Assembly (NCBI RefSeq): GCF_036226885.1
Contig: NZ_CP109027.1
Span: 7,192,001-7,256,000 of the forward strand
From: Streptomyces sp. NBC_00663
GTDB lineage: Bacteria; Actinomycetota; Actinomycetes; Streptomycetales; Streptomycetaceae
Direction: 5' to 3'
Length of the DNA: 64,000 nucleotides
Below the pieces are notes generated by a model. That model made no database searches, was not told where the DNA came from, and worked only from the letters and a program-made list of their open reading frames with translations. The position numbers and the translations under genes were made by a program. Below, piece by piece: positions 28,173 to 37,556 of the stretch. The number at the start of each line of letters is the position of its first letter. Positions within the stretch are counted from its first letter, which is position 1.

Positions 28173-29906
28173 TCATCGCCTCCTGACGTACGGCGCCGAC
28201 GCCGCCCGCTCCAGCTCAAGCACCCACACGTCGTTGACCCCCTCCCGCAGTACCGGGCCGGGCACGTAGAGCGACCGCTGCGGGCCCACGCACCAGTAGC
28301 GGCCCAGGCCGAAGCCGTTGATCCACACGAAGCCCCGGGTCCAGCCCGGCAGCTCCAGCAGCGCGTCCCCGGGGCCACGAACGTCGAGCGTCCCCCGGTA
28401 GAGGCCGGGCGCACCGTCCTCGGGAAGGTCTCGCAGCCGTACGTCCCCGATGTCGTCCAGCGCGTCCAGCCGCAGTCCACGCGCGCGTACTCCGTGCAGA
28501 TACTGCCGCTCGTGCAGCAGCCCGCCGGTGATCCCCTTGGCCTCCCCGGTGCGCGGCCCGTAGTTGACCCGGCCCAGGGACTCCACCCACAGCTCCACGC
28601 GCGCGTGCCCGGCGACCGGCTCCTGCAACGTCCCGTCCTGCTCCGTCAGCACCCCGGCCCGCTTCCCGTCGACGTACACCACCGCCAGGTCCCGCAGCCC
28701 GCGCGCCAGGAACGGGTACGGCTGCCGCGGCCCCGGCACGGTCACCTCGTAACGCACCAGCCCCCGGTCCACGTCCAGTTCCTCGAAGGTCGGCGGGACG
28801 GGGGCGGTGACGACCGGCCCGCCCCGCGTCTCCAGCACCTCCGCCAACGACGCCCACCCCGTGAGCCCCACCTCCGCCCGCCCCGCCAACTGCGGCGGCA
28901 GCGGCGGCGGTTCGGGCAGCGGCCCGTCCGCGTACTGCGCCAGCACCGCACGGAAACGCCAGAACTTCTCCGTCGGGTGCCCGAACTCGTCGATCGGGGC
29001 GTCGTAGTCGTACGACGTCACATCCGGCTCCAGCACACCGTCGTGCAGATCACCGCCACCCCGGTTCGCGCCCGCCCAGCCCGCGAAACTCGTGCCGCCG
29101 TGCGCCATGTACAGGTTCACCGACGCACCGCACTCCAGGATCTCCCGCAGCGCCGCCGCCGCGTCCGCCGGATCCCGTACGACGTGTTCGGCGCCCCAGT
29201 GGTCGAACCAGCCGCACCAGAACTCCATGCACATCAGCGGCCCGGAGGGCCGGTGGCCGCGCAGGACCGCGAAGGCCTCGCGGGCCTGGGAGCCGAAATT
29301 GACCGTGGCCAGGACCCCGGGAACCGAGCCGCCGGTCAGCATGTGGTCCTCGGGACCGTCCGAGGTGAACAGCGGGACGCTGACGCCCTGGGCGCGCAGC
29401 AGCGCCGCCAGCCACCGCAGGTACTCCGCGTCCGAGCCGTAGCTGCCGTACTCGTTCTCCACCTGCACCATGATCACCGGGCCGCCCCGGTCGGCCTGCC
29501 GCGTCACGATCTCCGGCAGCAGCCGGCCGAACCAGCGCTCCACCTGCCCCAGATACACCTCGTCGCTCGTCCGCGCCCGCCCCGCCAGCCAGTGCGGCAG
29601 CCCGCCGTTCTCCCACTCGGCGCAGATGTACGGCCCCGGCCGCACGATCGCCCACAGCCCCGCCTCCCGGGCCGCGTCCAGGAACCGGCCGAGGGCCGCC
29701 ACGTCCTCGTACACCCCGGGCCGCGGCTCGTGCAGGTTCCACGGGACGTACGTCTCCACACAGTTCAGCCCCATCGCCCGCAGCATCGCCAGCCGGTGCC
29801 CCCACTGCGCCTCGTGCACCCGGAAGTAGTGCAGCGCGCCGGACAGCAGCCGCACCGGCCGGCCGTCCAGCAGAAAGTCGTCGTCGCCGACCGTGAACTC
29901 GCTCAT
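28173..29906 (-). CDS. Beta-galactosidase, GH35
   Basis: 577 aa. GH35 barrel: FLLDGRPVRLLSGALHYFRVH, NCVETYVPWNLHEP, GPYICAEWENGGLP, the acid/base Glu in VENEYGSYG and the nucleophile Glu in CMEFWCGWFDHWG. C-terminal jelly-roll domains follow (RGFVWINGFGLGRYW). It releases terminal beta-galactose from oligosaccharides; with no signal peptide it is cytoplasmic. ATG 29906 follows GGTGGGG. Divergent from an AraC-type regulator 97 bp away, which probably controls it. Confidence 0.93.
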   Translation of the reverse strand: MSEFTVGDDDFLLDGRPVRLLSGALHYFRVHEAQWGHRLAMLRAMGLNCVETYVPWNLHEPRPGVYEDVAALGRFLDAAREAGLWAIVRPGPYICAEWENGGLPHWLAGRARTSDEVYLGQVERWFGRLLPEIVTRQADRGGPVIMVQVENEYGSYGSDAEYLRWLAALLRAQGVSVPLFTSDGPEDHMLTGGSVPGVLATVNFGSQAREAFAVLRGHRPSGPLMCMEFWCGWFDHWGAEHVVRDPADAAAALREILECGASVNLYMAHGGTSFAGWAGANRGGGDLHDGVLEPDVTSYDYDAPIDEFGHPTEKFWRFRAVLAQYADGPLPEPPPLPPQLAGRAEVGLTGWASLAEVLETRGGPVVTAPVPPTFEELDVDRGLVRYEVTVPGPRQPYPFLARGLRDLAVVYVDGKRAGVLTEQDGTLQEPVAGHARVELWVESLGRVNYGPRTGEAKGITGGLLHERQYLHGVRARGLRLDALDDIGDVRLRDLPEDGAPGLYRGTLDVRGPGDALLELPGWTRGFVWINGFGLGRYWCVGPQRSLYVPGPVLREGVNDVWVLELERAASAPYVRRR

Positions 29907-30002
29907 GCGCCCCACCCTCACCTCTGGCGCCGATCACGGTCCATGGACAAAGATCGACGGGGCTTGGACCGAAGGGGGGACCGGCACCGAAGGGAGGCAC
30001 CG

Positions 30003-30896
30003 TTGACGTACCACACGTGGATGCGGTTCTTCACGCCCGGCCCCGCCCACCACCGCCTCGGCCTGGTCTGCCTCGGCGTCGGCCTCCAGTACGGCGCCCT
30101 GCCCACCGTCGGCCCCCGCACCCTGGACCACCACGTCGCCGTCGTCATCAGCACCGGCAGCGGCTGGTACGACCACCCCGACGGCCGCCGTACCCCCGTC
30201 ACCGCGCCCGCCCTGCTCTGGCTCACCCCCGGCGTCCCGCACCACTACGCGCCCGACCCGGACACCGGCTGGGACGAGGGCTTCGTCGACTTCACCGGGC
30301 CCGCCACCGCCTCGTACACCGAACTCGGCTACATCGAGCCCGACCGCCCCGTCGTCCCCCTCTCCGACGCCTCCGGACCACGCGCCGTCATCGGCCGCAC
30401 GGCCCGCGCCGCCCGCCGCGACAACCCCCTCCTCGAAGTCGAGACCGGCGCCGCCGTCCACGAACTCCTCGTCGCCCTGCGCCGCGCCCGCGCCGACCTC
30501 ACCCCCGACGGCGACCAGGTCCTCAAGAGCCTCGCCCGCGACGCCTTCACGCCGCTGACCGTCGCCGACCACGCCGCCCGGCACGGCATGACCGTCGCCG
30601 AACTGCGCACCGCCGTCCGCCGCGGCGCCGGATGCAGCCCCAAGGACTACCTCCTCGGCATCCGCCTCGGCCGCGCCAAGGAACTCCTCGCCGGCACCGA
30701 ACTCCCCGTCGCCGCCGTCGCCCGCCGCGTCGGCTACGACGACCCCGCCTATTTCTCCCGCCTGTTCACCCGCCGCGTCGGCACCCCGCCCGTCCGCTTC
30801 CGTGCCCAGCAGGGCCGTGTCGTCCCCGGCGGCTGGAGCGACCAGGTACCCGACCCCGAGGATCCGCCGATCATCCCCGCCACCCGGGCACCGTAG
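30003..30896 (+). CDS. AraC-family transcriptional regulator
   Basis: 297 aa from TTG 30003, with GGGAGG five bases upstream; ATG 30021 would lose six residues. An N-terminal cupin-like sugar-sensing domain (VVISTGSGWYDHPDGRRTPV, WLTPGVPHHYAP) precedes two C-terminal helix-turn-helices (LTVADHAARHGMTVAELRTAVRR and LPVAAVARRVGYDDPAYFSRLFTRRVG). Divergent from the GH35 gene, so it probably activates it in response to a galactoside. The chorismate mutase gene begins 11 bp after its stop. Confidence 0.88.
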   Translation: MTYHTWMRFFTPGPAHHRLGLVCLGVGLQYGALPTVGPRTLDHHVAVVISTGSGWYDHPDGRRTPVTAPALLWLTPGVPHHYAPDPDTGWDEGFVDFTGPATASYTELGYIEPDRPVVPLSDASGPRAVIGRTARAARRDNPLLEVETGAAVHELLVALRRARADLTPDGDQVLKSLARDAFTPLTVADHAARHGMTVAELRTAVRRGAGCSPKDYLLGIRLGRAKELLAGTELPVAAVARRVGYDDPAYFSRLFTRRVGTPPVRFRAQQGRVVPGGWSDQVPDPEDPPIIPATRAP

Positions 30897-30907
30897 GGTG
30901 GACGCTC

Positions 30908-31258
30908 ATGACCACCAGCAACCCCGGTACCGGTGACGTCGACCCCGCCGTGCGCGAGGAGCTCGCCCGGCTGCGCGACAGCATCGACAACATCGACGCG
31001 GCCGTCGTCCACATGCTCGCCGAACGCTTCAAGGCGACCCAGCAGGTCGGCCACCTCAAGGCCGAACACCAGCTGCCACCCGCCGACCCGGCCCGCGAGG
31101 CCCGCCAGATCGAACGGCTGCGCAACCTCGCCGAGAACGCCAAGCTCGACCCGGCCTTCGCTGAGAAGTTCCTCAATTTCATCATCGCCGAAGTGATCCG
31201 CCACCACGAGCGCATCGCCGACGACGCCGTCAACGGGGCCACGCCCACAGCGAACTGA
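30908..31258 (+). CDS. Chorismate mutase, AroQ type
   Basis: 116 aa all-helical protein. AroQ pattern: LRDSIDNIDAAVVHMLAERFKATQQVGHLKAEHQLPPADPARE, with Arg, Lys and Glu residues spaced as in the active site, then IERLRNLAENAKLDPAFAEKFLNFIIAEVIRHH. It converts chorismate to prephenate for Phe/Tyr synthesis. It is monofunctional, with no dehydratase or dehydrogenase domain. ATG 30908 follows GGGTGGA. Confidence 0.92.
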   Translation: MTTSNPGTGDVDPAVREELARLRDSIDNIDAAVVHMLAERFKATQQVGHLKAEHQLPPADPAREARQIERLRNLAENAKLDPAFAEKFLNFIIAEVIRHHERIADDAVNGATPTAN

Positions 31259-31399
31259 CCTCGACGGGCGTCCCCGGGGCGTGACAGGAGACCTCCCGCA
31301 GGGGCATGCTGCGCTGTGCACTCCTTGTCAGCTGGCGGGCACGCACGGTCAGCGCCTCGGACATAAGCTGGTTGTCCCATGCGGGAGGGACGTCGAGCC

Positions 31400-31951
31400 A
31401 TGCCGTCGGATGCCAAGATCCTCATCGTCGACGACCACGAGGACACGCTGTACGCGCTGGAGAGCGCCCTGGCCCCGCTGGGCTACCGGCTCGGCCGGGC
31501 CACCAGCGGCGACGAGGCGCTCAAGCAGGTTCTGCGCGGCCAGGTGGGCCTGCTCCTCCTCGACGTCCGCATGCCCGGCGTCAGCGGCCTCGACGTCGTC
31601 CGCTACATGCGCCGCGTCGAACAGACCCAGCACATCCCCGTCGTCCTGCTCACCGGCTTCGGCCCCGACCAGGAACTCACCGCCACCGCCTTCGGGCTCG
31701 GCGTCGCCGACCTCGTCATGAAACCCATCGACCCCTGGGCCCTGCGCACCAAGGTCCGCTACCTCTTCGACGCCCACCGCCGTCACCTCGCCCTCGAAGA
31801 GGAGGTCCGCGCCCTGCGCGCCCTCGTCAAGGACGGCCCCGAACCCACCGGCCGCCACCCACGCCCCGCCCTGCCCCACCCGGACCCCCGCGTCCCGCTC
31901 CAGCGCGCACAAGGGGCGCACACCGGCAACCTCGAACAGGACCGGACATAG
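31400..31951 (+). CDS. Single-domain response regulator with coil-like tail
   Basis: 183 aa from ATG 31400, after GGGAGGGA. A receiver domain fills the first 120 residues: acidic pair D11/D12, phospho-acceptor D55 in LLLLDVRMPG, and K108 in VMKPID. The tail LALEEEVRALRALVKD may form a short coiled coil, followed by a Pro/Arg/His-rich end with no DNA-binding domain. No kinase gene is adjacent. It may act by protein contact. The upstream gap can form a structure that hides its ribosome site (see findings). Confidence 0.85.
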   Translation: MPSDAKILIVDDHEDTLYALESALAPLGYRLGRATSGDEALKQVLRGQVGLLLLDVRMPGVSGLDVVRYMRRVEQTQHIPVVLLTGFGPDQELTATAFGLGVADLVMKPIDPWALRTKVRYLFDAHRRHLALEEEVRALRALVKDGPEPTGRHPRPALPHPDPRVPLQRAQGAHTGNLEQDRT

Positions 31952-31998
31952 GGCGCGTACCGATCCGCCCCTGTGCCGTGCCCGCACCATCAGGCAGC

Positions 31999-34536
31999 AT
32001 GTCGTGCATGTCCGTACTGACGCGCGACGAAGCGCAGACCCGTGCCACCCTCCTCGACGTCCACCGGTACACGATCGACCTCGATCTCACCACCGGCGAC
32101 GACACCTTCGACTCGAAGACCGTCATCCGCTTCACCGCGCGCACGGACGCGGACACCTTCGTCGAGGTCAAGCCCGCCGAACTGCGCTCCGTCACCCTCG
32201 ACGGACAGCCCCTCGACCCCGAGACCCTCGACGGCAACCGCCTGCCCCTGAAGAACCTCACCGCCGGTGAACACGAGATCCGCGTCGACGCGAGCATGCG
32301 CTACTCCCGCACCGGCGAGGGCATGCACCGCTTCACCGACCCCACCGACGGCGAGACCTACACCTACACCCAGCTGTTCATGGAAGACGTCCAGCGCGTC
32401 TTCGCCGCCTTCGACCAGCCCGACCTCAAGGCCGTCTTCGAGCTGACCGTGAAGGCCCCCGACGGCTGGAGCGTCCTCGCCAACGGCATCACCACCGACC
32501 TCGGCGACGGCCACTGGCAGGCCGCCCCCACCCCGCTGATCTCCACGTACCTCGTCGCCGTCGCCGCCGGCCCCTGGCACTCGGTCCGCACCGAACACCG
32601 CGGCCTGCCCTTCGGCCTCCACTGCCGTCGCTCGCTCGCCCCCTACCTCGACACCGACGCCGACGAACTGTTCGAGATCACCAAGCAGTGCTACGACCGC
32701 TACCACGAGAAGTTCGAGGAGCCCTACCCCTTCGACTCCTACGACCAGGCGTTCGTGCCCGAGTTCAACGCAGGCGCCATGGAGAACCCCGGACTCGTCA
32801 CCTTCCGCGACGAGTTCATCTACCGCTCCGCCGTCACCGACACCGAACGCCAGACCCGCGCCATGGTCATCGCCCACGAGATGGCCCACATGTGGTTCGG
32901 TGACCTCGTCACCCTGCGCTGGTGGGACGACATCTGGCTCAACGAGTCCTTCGCCGAGTACATGGGCTACCAGACCCTCACCGAAGCCACCCGCTTCACC
33001 GACACCTGGACCGACTTCGGCGTCGTCCGCAAGGCCTGGGGCTACGACGCCGACCAGCGCCCCTCCACCCACCCCGTCGCCCCCGACCCCGAGCTCGTGC
33101 CCGACACCGCCTCCGCGATGCTCAACTTCGACGGCATCTCCTACGCCAAGGGCGCCTCCGCACTGCGGCAACTGGTGACCTGGCTCGGCGAGAAGGACTT
33201 CCTCGCCGGCATCAACACCCACTTCGCCCGCCACAAGTTCGCCAACGCCACCCTCGCCGACTTCATCGACTCCCTCGCCAGCGGCACCGAACGCGACGTC
33301 CACGCCTGGGCCGACACCTGGCTGCGCACCACCGGCGTCGACACCCTCACACCCGTGATCACCCCCGGCGACGAGGGCACCTACACCCTCCAGGTCGAAC
33401 ACCTGGGCAGCCGCCCGCACCGCGTGGCGGTGGGCCTCTACGACCAGGACATCGCCGACGAGGGCCGCCACCTGGTGCTGCGCGAACGCCTCCACCTGGA
33501 CATCCCGCAGACCGACGGCCCGCAGCCCATCGGCAAGCGTCCCGCACTCCTGCTCCTCAACGACGGCGACCTCACCTACGCCAAGGTCCGCTTCGACGCC
33601 GCGTCCTTCAAGACGGTCACCGCGAGCCTGTCCGGACTGCCCTCGCCGCTGACCCGCGCCGTCGTCTGGAACGCGCTGCGCGACTCCGTCCGCGACGGCG
33701 GCAGCACCCCTCGGGGGGCGACCCCCGAGCCCGCGGTGACGCCCGCCGCCTACCTGGAGGCCGCCCGCACCCACCTCCCGCACGAGACCGACCTCGCCCT
33801 CGTCCAGGGCGTCCTCGCCTTCGCCTCCGTCCAGATCGCCGGCCGCTACGTCACCACCGAGGAACGCCCGGCGGCCCTGGCCACCCTCTCCTCGCTCTGC
33901 CGCGACCTCATCCGCCGCACCGAGGACGGCGACAACCCCGGCCTGCGCCTGATCGCCGTACGCCACTTCATCGACGTCGCCGCCCACCCCGACACCATCG
34001 CCGCCTGGCTCACCGACGGCACCGTCCCCGGCGGCCCCGAACTCGACCCCGAACTGCGCTGGCGCGTCCTCGCCCGTCTCGCCGTCCTCGGCGCCACCGA
34101 CGAGGACGCCATCGCCGCCGAGCTCGCCCGCGACCCCTCCGCCACCGGCCAGGAAGGCGCCGCCCGCTGCCGCGCCGCCCTGCCCGACGCGGACGCCAAG
34201 GCCAAGGCTTGGGAAGCGCTGTTCAGCGGCGACGACCTGTCCAACTACCTGTTCACCGCCACTGCCCAGGGCTTCTGGCAGCCCGAACAGGCCGACCTCG
34301 TCCGCGCGTACGTGCCCCGCTTCTTCGAGGACGCCGTCACCCTCGCCGCCCGCCGCGGCCCCGCCATGGCCGACGCCGCCGGCCGCTGGGCCTTCCCGGC
34401 CCACGCCGTCGACCCGGAGACGCTCCGCCTGGGAGAGCGGTGCCTGCGCGACGCCGAACCCATTCCGGCACTGCGCCGCAAGCTCGTCGACCAACTGGAC
34501 GACCTGGGGCGGGCGTTGCGGGTGAGGCAGGCGTAA
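31999..34536 (+). CDS. pepN: Aminopeptidase N, M1 family
   Basis: 845-aa zinc aminopeptidase. GAMENPGLVTF (exopeptidase motif) precedes HEMAHMWFGDLVTLRWWDDIWLNESFAEY, which holds HExxH near residue 293 and the distal zinc Glu 18 residues on. The C-terminal ERAP1-like helical domain is complete. It removes N-terminal residues from peptides in the cytoplasm. ATG 31999 follows AGG closely; ATG 32008 (MSVLTRDEAQTRATL) matches many relatives and is equally possible. A strong terminator follows. Confidence 0.95.
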   Translation: MSCMSVLTRDEAQTRATLLDVHRYTIDLDLTTGDDTFDSKTVIRFTARTDADTFVEVKPAELRSVTLDGQPLDPETLDGNRLPLKNLTAGEHEIRVDASMRYSRTGEGMHRFTDPTDGETYTYTQLFMEDVQRVFAAFDQPDLKAVFELTVKAPDGWSVLANGITTDLGDGHWQAAPTPLISTYLVAVAAGPWHSVRTEHRGLPFGLHCRRSLAPYLDTDADELFEITKQCYDRYHEKFEEPYPFDSYDQAFVPEFNAGAMENPGLVTFRDEFIYRSAVTDTERQTRAMVIAHEMAHMWFGDLVTLRWWDDIWLNESFAEYMGYQTLTEATRFTDTWTDFGVVRKAWGYDADQRPSTHPVAPDPELVPDTASAMLNFDGISYAKGASALRQLVTWLGEKDFLAGINTHFARHKFANATLADFIDSLASGTERDVHAWADTWLRTTGVDTLTPVITPGDEGTYTLQVEHLGSRPHRVAVGLYDQDIADEGRHLVLRERLHLDIPQTDGPQPIGKRPALLLLNDGDLTYAKVRFDAASFKTVTASLSGLPSPLTRAVVWNALRDSVRDGGSTPRGATPEPAVTPAAYLEAARTHLPHETDLALVQGVLAFASVQIAGRYVTTEERPAALATLSSLCRDLIRRTEDGDNPGLRLIAVRHFIDVAAHPDTIAAWLTDGTVPGGPELDPELRWRVLARLAVLGATDEDAIAAELARDPSATGQEGAARCRAALPDADAKAKAWEALFSGDDLSNYLFTATAQGFWQPEQADLVRAYVPRFFEDAVTLAARRGPAMADAAGRWAFPAHAVDPETLRLGERCLRDAEPIPALRRKLVDQLDDLGRALRVRQA

Positions 34537-34541
34537 CCCGA

Positions 34542-34578
34542 CGGGGTCCGTGAGGCAGTCGGGGCCTCACGGACCCCG
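34542..34578 (+). terminator. Terminator after pepN
   Basis: A 15-bp perfect stem, left arm CGGGGTCCGTGAGGC (34542-34556) with its complement at 34564-34578, around a 7-nt loop. It lies just after the pepN stop. There is no long T-run, which is usual in Streptomyces. Confidence 0.85.
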
Positions 34579-34701
34579 ACATGCTTTCCCCGCACGGACG
34601 TACCCCCTTTCGGGTTCCGATCGTTGGGCTTTTCGGGCGCGAGCACGCATCCGCGTACAAGCTGGAACTCCCTCTGCCCAGCGCGCCCGGGAGGACCCAC
34701 C

Positions 34702-36132
34702 ATGAGCACCCCGCCGCTCGCGTCAGGCCCCGAGGCCCTGCGCCCGCTGCTCGACACGGTCCTGGACGCGCTGGGGGAGGGCACGCGGGCACGCGGGGGA
34801 CCGATGCCGGGGGGAGGGCCGGAAGGGGTCGCGGGTCGGCTACGGGCGGCTGTGGGCGACGTACTGCCGGAGGCGGGCGATCCAGAGGCGCTACGGCACG
34901 TCGTGCGGGCGCTGACGGAGGGCTCGGCGGACCCGGCGGACCCGTTGTGCGCGGCCCACTTGCATTGCCCGCCCTTGGCGGTGGCGGCAGCAGCAGATTT
35001 GGCGGCGTCAGTCCTCAACCCGTCCTTGGACTCATGGGACCAGGCGCCGGCGGCCTCCGAGCTTGAGGCGCTGGTGACCAGGGCACTTGCAAACGAGGTT
35101 TACGGTGAGACACCCAGGGGCGCGGGGCTGTATTCATCCGCGGTTCCGCCGCGGGGCGCGACCAGCCCCCACGCACCCGCAGCCTTGGTAACCACAGGTG
35201 GCACCGAGTCCAACCAAGTAGCTCTTCTCCTGGCCAGAGAAGCCGTAGGCGCCAACGTCCGCCTGATCTGCGGATCCAACGCCCACCACTCACTGCCCCG
35301 CGCCGCCTGGCTGATGGGCCTACCCGAACCAGTGATCGTCCCCGCCCCCGCAGGGACGATGCACCCCGCAGCCCTGAACGCCGCCCTCACCGAACTCCCC
35401 GGCCCCCACCTGGTCGCCGCCACCGCAGGCACCACAGACGCAGGCCTCATCGACCCCCTCCCCGAGATCGCCGCAGTCTGCGAAGCTCACCGCGCCCGCC
35501 TGCACATCGACGCGGCCTACGGCGGAGGCCTCCTCTTCAGCGACCGGCACCGAACCAAGCTCACCGGCCTCAGCGCCGCCGGCACCGTCACTCTCGACCT
35601 CCACAAACTCGGCTGGCAGCCCGTCGCCGCCGGAATCCTCGCCGTCCGCGACGCGAGCGACCTCACCCCGCTCCACCACCACGCCGACTATCTCAACGCC
35701 GACGACGACACCGAAGCCGGCCTCCCCGACCTCCTCGGCCGTTCCCTGCGCACCAGCCGCCGCCCCGACGTCCTCAAGATCGCCGTCACCCTGAAGACCC
35801 TGGGACGGACAGGGCTCGGTGCCCTCGTCGACCAAGTCTGCGACCGGGCACACGAGTTCGCGGAACTCCTCGACGCACACCCCGGCTTCGAGCTCTACGA
35901 CCGGCCCACCATCAGCACGGTCCTGTTCCGCCCCGCACCCGCGACGGACGACGACATCGCCACCACCCGCCGGCGACTCCTCACCACCGGCCGCGCCGTC
36001 CTCGGCCGGACCCGCCTCGACGGCCGGCTCTGGCTCAAGGCCACCCTCCTCAACCCCCACACCCGGCCCGACGACCTGGCCGCCCTGCTGAAACTCGTCG
36101 AACACCTCGTGGAAGGAACCACCCCGCGATGA
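34702..36132 (+). CDS. PLP-dependent decarboxylase, DesA/DABA-decarboxylase type
   Basis: 476-aa group II amino acid decarboxylase. TTGGTESNQVALLLARE, HHSLPRAAWLMGL, TAGTTDAGLIDPLPEI, HIDAAYGGG and TLDLHKLGWQP carry the PLP contacts, with the Schiff-base lysine at K302. Likely substrates are lysine, ornithine or 2,4-diaminobutyrate. It is coupled (ATGA) to an N-hydroxylase gene, as in siderophore pathways, but no DesC or DesD partner is near. Residues about 139-163 are an extra segment encoded by a REP-like palindrome (35117-35190). ATG 34702 follows GGGAGGA. Confidence 0.85.
   Translation: MSTPPLASGPEALRPLLDTVLDALGEGTRARGGPMPGGGPEGVAGRLRAAVGDVLPEAGDPEALRHVVRALTEGSADPADPLCAAHLHCPPLAVAAAADLAASVLNPSLDSWDQAPAASELEALVTRALANEVYGETPRGAGLYSSAVPPRGATSPHAPAALVTTGGTESNQVALLLAREAVGANVRLICGSNAHHSLPRAAWLMGLPEPVIVPAPAGTMHPAALNAALTELPGPHLVAATAGTTDAGLIDPLPEIAAVCEAHRARLHIDAAYGGGLLFSDRHRTKLTGLSAAGTVTLDLHKLGWQPVAAGILAVRDASDLTPLHHHADYLNADDDTEAGLPDLLGRSLRTSRRPDVLKIAVTLKTLGRTGLGALVDQVCDRAHEFAELLDAHPGFELYDRPTISTVLFRPAPATDDDIATTRRRLLTTGRAVLGRTRLDGRLWLKATLLNPHTRPDDLAALLKLVEHLVEGTTPR
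35117..35190 (+). repeat. REP-like palindromic element inside the decarboxylase gene
   Basis: Nested inverted repeats: outer GGGGCTG (35124-35130) with CAGCCCC (35163-35169), and inner CCGCGG (35138-35143) with CCGCGG (35149-35154). The string GGGGCGCGGGGCTGTAT... GGCGCGACCAGCCCCCACG resembles, from memory, a repeat common between Streptomyces genes. Here it is read in frame, without a stop, as TPRGAGLYSSAVPPRGATSP. The segment breaks an otherwise conserved link between LANEVYG and ALVTTGGTES. Confidence 0.65.
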
Positions 36133-37556
36133 GTCCCGCCCCCGCCCCCACCCCGCCCCACTCCCACGAGCCCGACGCACCCCGCGATCTGGTCGGCATC
36201 GGCATCGGCCCCTTCAACCTCTCCCTCGCCGCCCTCGCCCAGCCCCTCGCCGAACTCGACGCCGTCTTCTACGAACAGCACCCCGCCTTCGACTGGCACC
36301 CGGGGCTGCTCATCGAAGGCGCCCGCATCCAAGTCCCGTTCCTCGCCGACCTGGTGACCCTCGCCGACCCGGCCAGCCCCTGGACCTTCCTCAACTACCT
36401 CAAGGCCCGCGACCGGCTCTTCCCGTTCTACTTCGCCGAGCGCTTCCACATCCAGCGCGCCGAGTACGACGCCTACTGCCGCTGGGTCGCCGGGAACCTC
36501 CCCGGGCTCCACTTCGGCCACCAGGTCGACGCCGTCCGCTGGAACCCCGAACGCGACGTCTTCGAGGTCGACTTCACCCAGCTCGACGCGGACGGCGAGG
36601 CCGAAGCCCTCGGCCGTTCGTACACCAGGAACATCGTCCTCGGGGTGGGCACCGAGCCCTACCTCCCCGAACCCCTCAAGCCCCTCGTCGAAGCCGCCGG
36701 CGTGCCCGTCATCCACGCCGCCGACTACCTCGCCCACCGCCAGACCCTCGCCGCCGCCGAACACGTCACCGTCATCGGCCTCGGACAGTCCGGCGCCGAG
36801 ATCTTCCTCGACCTGCTGCGCGACCGCCCCGCCGGCCGCGAAGGCCTGCACTGGCTCGGCCGCACCGAGGCGTTCGCGCCCATGGAGTACTCCAAGCTCG
36901 GCCTGGAACACTTCACCCCCGACTACACCCGCTACTTCCACGGCCTCGCCGAAGGCGTCCGGGACCGCCTCGTCACCTCGCAGTGGCAGCTCCACAAGGG
37001 CATCGACAGCGACACCATCGCCGCCATCCACGACGAGCTCTACCGACGCACCCTGCACGGCGGCTGGCCCGACGCCGTCCTCACCCCCGGCGTCCGCGTC
37101 CGCACCGCGGGCCGCGTCGCCACCACCAAGGTCGAACTCCACCTCGAACACACCGAGCAGAACACCCGCTCCCGCCTCACCACCGACGCCGTCGTCCTCG
37201 CCACCGGCTACCGCGAACGCCCCCTCGACCGCATCCTCGCCGGCCTCGACCCCTACCTGCGCCGCGACAGCCGTGACCGCCCCCGCGTCGACGAGCAGTT
37301 CAGGCTCGTCATGGACCCCTCCGTCACCGGCTCCCTCTACGTCCAGAACGCCGAACGCCACACCCACGGCGTCGGCACCCCCGACCTCGGCCTCGCCGCC
37401 TGGCGCAGCGCCACCATCCTCAACACCGTGACCGGCAAGGACCCCTACCCGCTGCCCACCCGAACGGCCTTCACCACCTTCGGACTCGAGCAGCCGGCCC
37501 AGATCCCCCAGCCCCGCCAGACCCCCACCCTCACACCGCTCACCGACAGCCACTGA
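36129..37556 (+). CDS. L-lysine/L-ornithine/diamine N-hydroxylase (IucD/SidA/DesB family)
   Basis: 475-aa flavin N-monooxygenase that makes a hydroxylamine from a side-chain or terminal amine, using NADPH and O2. The FAD motif GIGIGPFNLSLA is near the N-terminus, the NADPH motif GLGQSGAEIFLDLL in the middle and the family motif VVLATGYRE near the C-terminus; WHPGLLIEGARIQVPFLADLVT is typical of this group. ATG 36129 overlaps the decarboxylase stop by 4 bp. The pair would make an N-hydroxy-diamine such as N-hydroxycadaverine. Later siderophore steps are not encoded here. Confidence 0.92.
   Translation: MSPAPAPTPPHSHEPDAPRDLVGIGIGPFNLSLAALAQPLAELDAVFYEQHPAFDWHPGLLIEGARIQVPFLADLVTLADPASPWTFLNYLKARDRLFPFYFAERFHIQRAEYDAYCRWVAGNLPGLHFGHQVDAVRWNPERDVFEVDFTQLDADGEAEALGRSYTRNIVLGVGTEPYLPEPLKPLVEAAGVPVIHAADYLAHRQTLAAAEHVTVIGLGQSGAEIFLDLLRDRPAGREGLHWLGRTEAFAPMEYSKLGLEHFTPDYTRYFHGLAEGVRDRLVTSQWQLHKGIDSDTIAAIHDELYRRTLHGGWPDAVLTPGVRVRTAGRVATTKVELHLEHTEQNTRSRLTTDAVVLATGYRERPLDRILAGLDPYLRRDSRDRPRVDEQFRLVMDPSVTGSLYVQNAERHTHGVGTPDLGLAAWRSATILNTVTGKDPYPLPTRTAFTTFGLEQPAQIPQPRQTPTLTPLTDSH

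Noticed and set aside
27327..30002. Long in-frame extension of the AraC regulator to 27327
   Set aside because: It runs antisense through the metalloprotease and beta-galactosidase genes. TTG 30003 has an ideal ribosome site and fits AraC length.
31990..34494. 834-codon open frame antisense to pepN
   Set aside because: pepN carries the M1 active-site motifs; the antisense frame is a compositional shadow.
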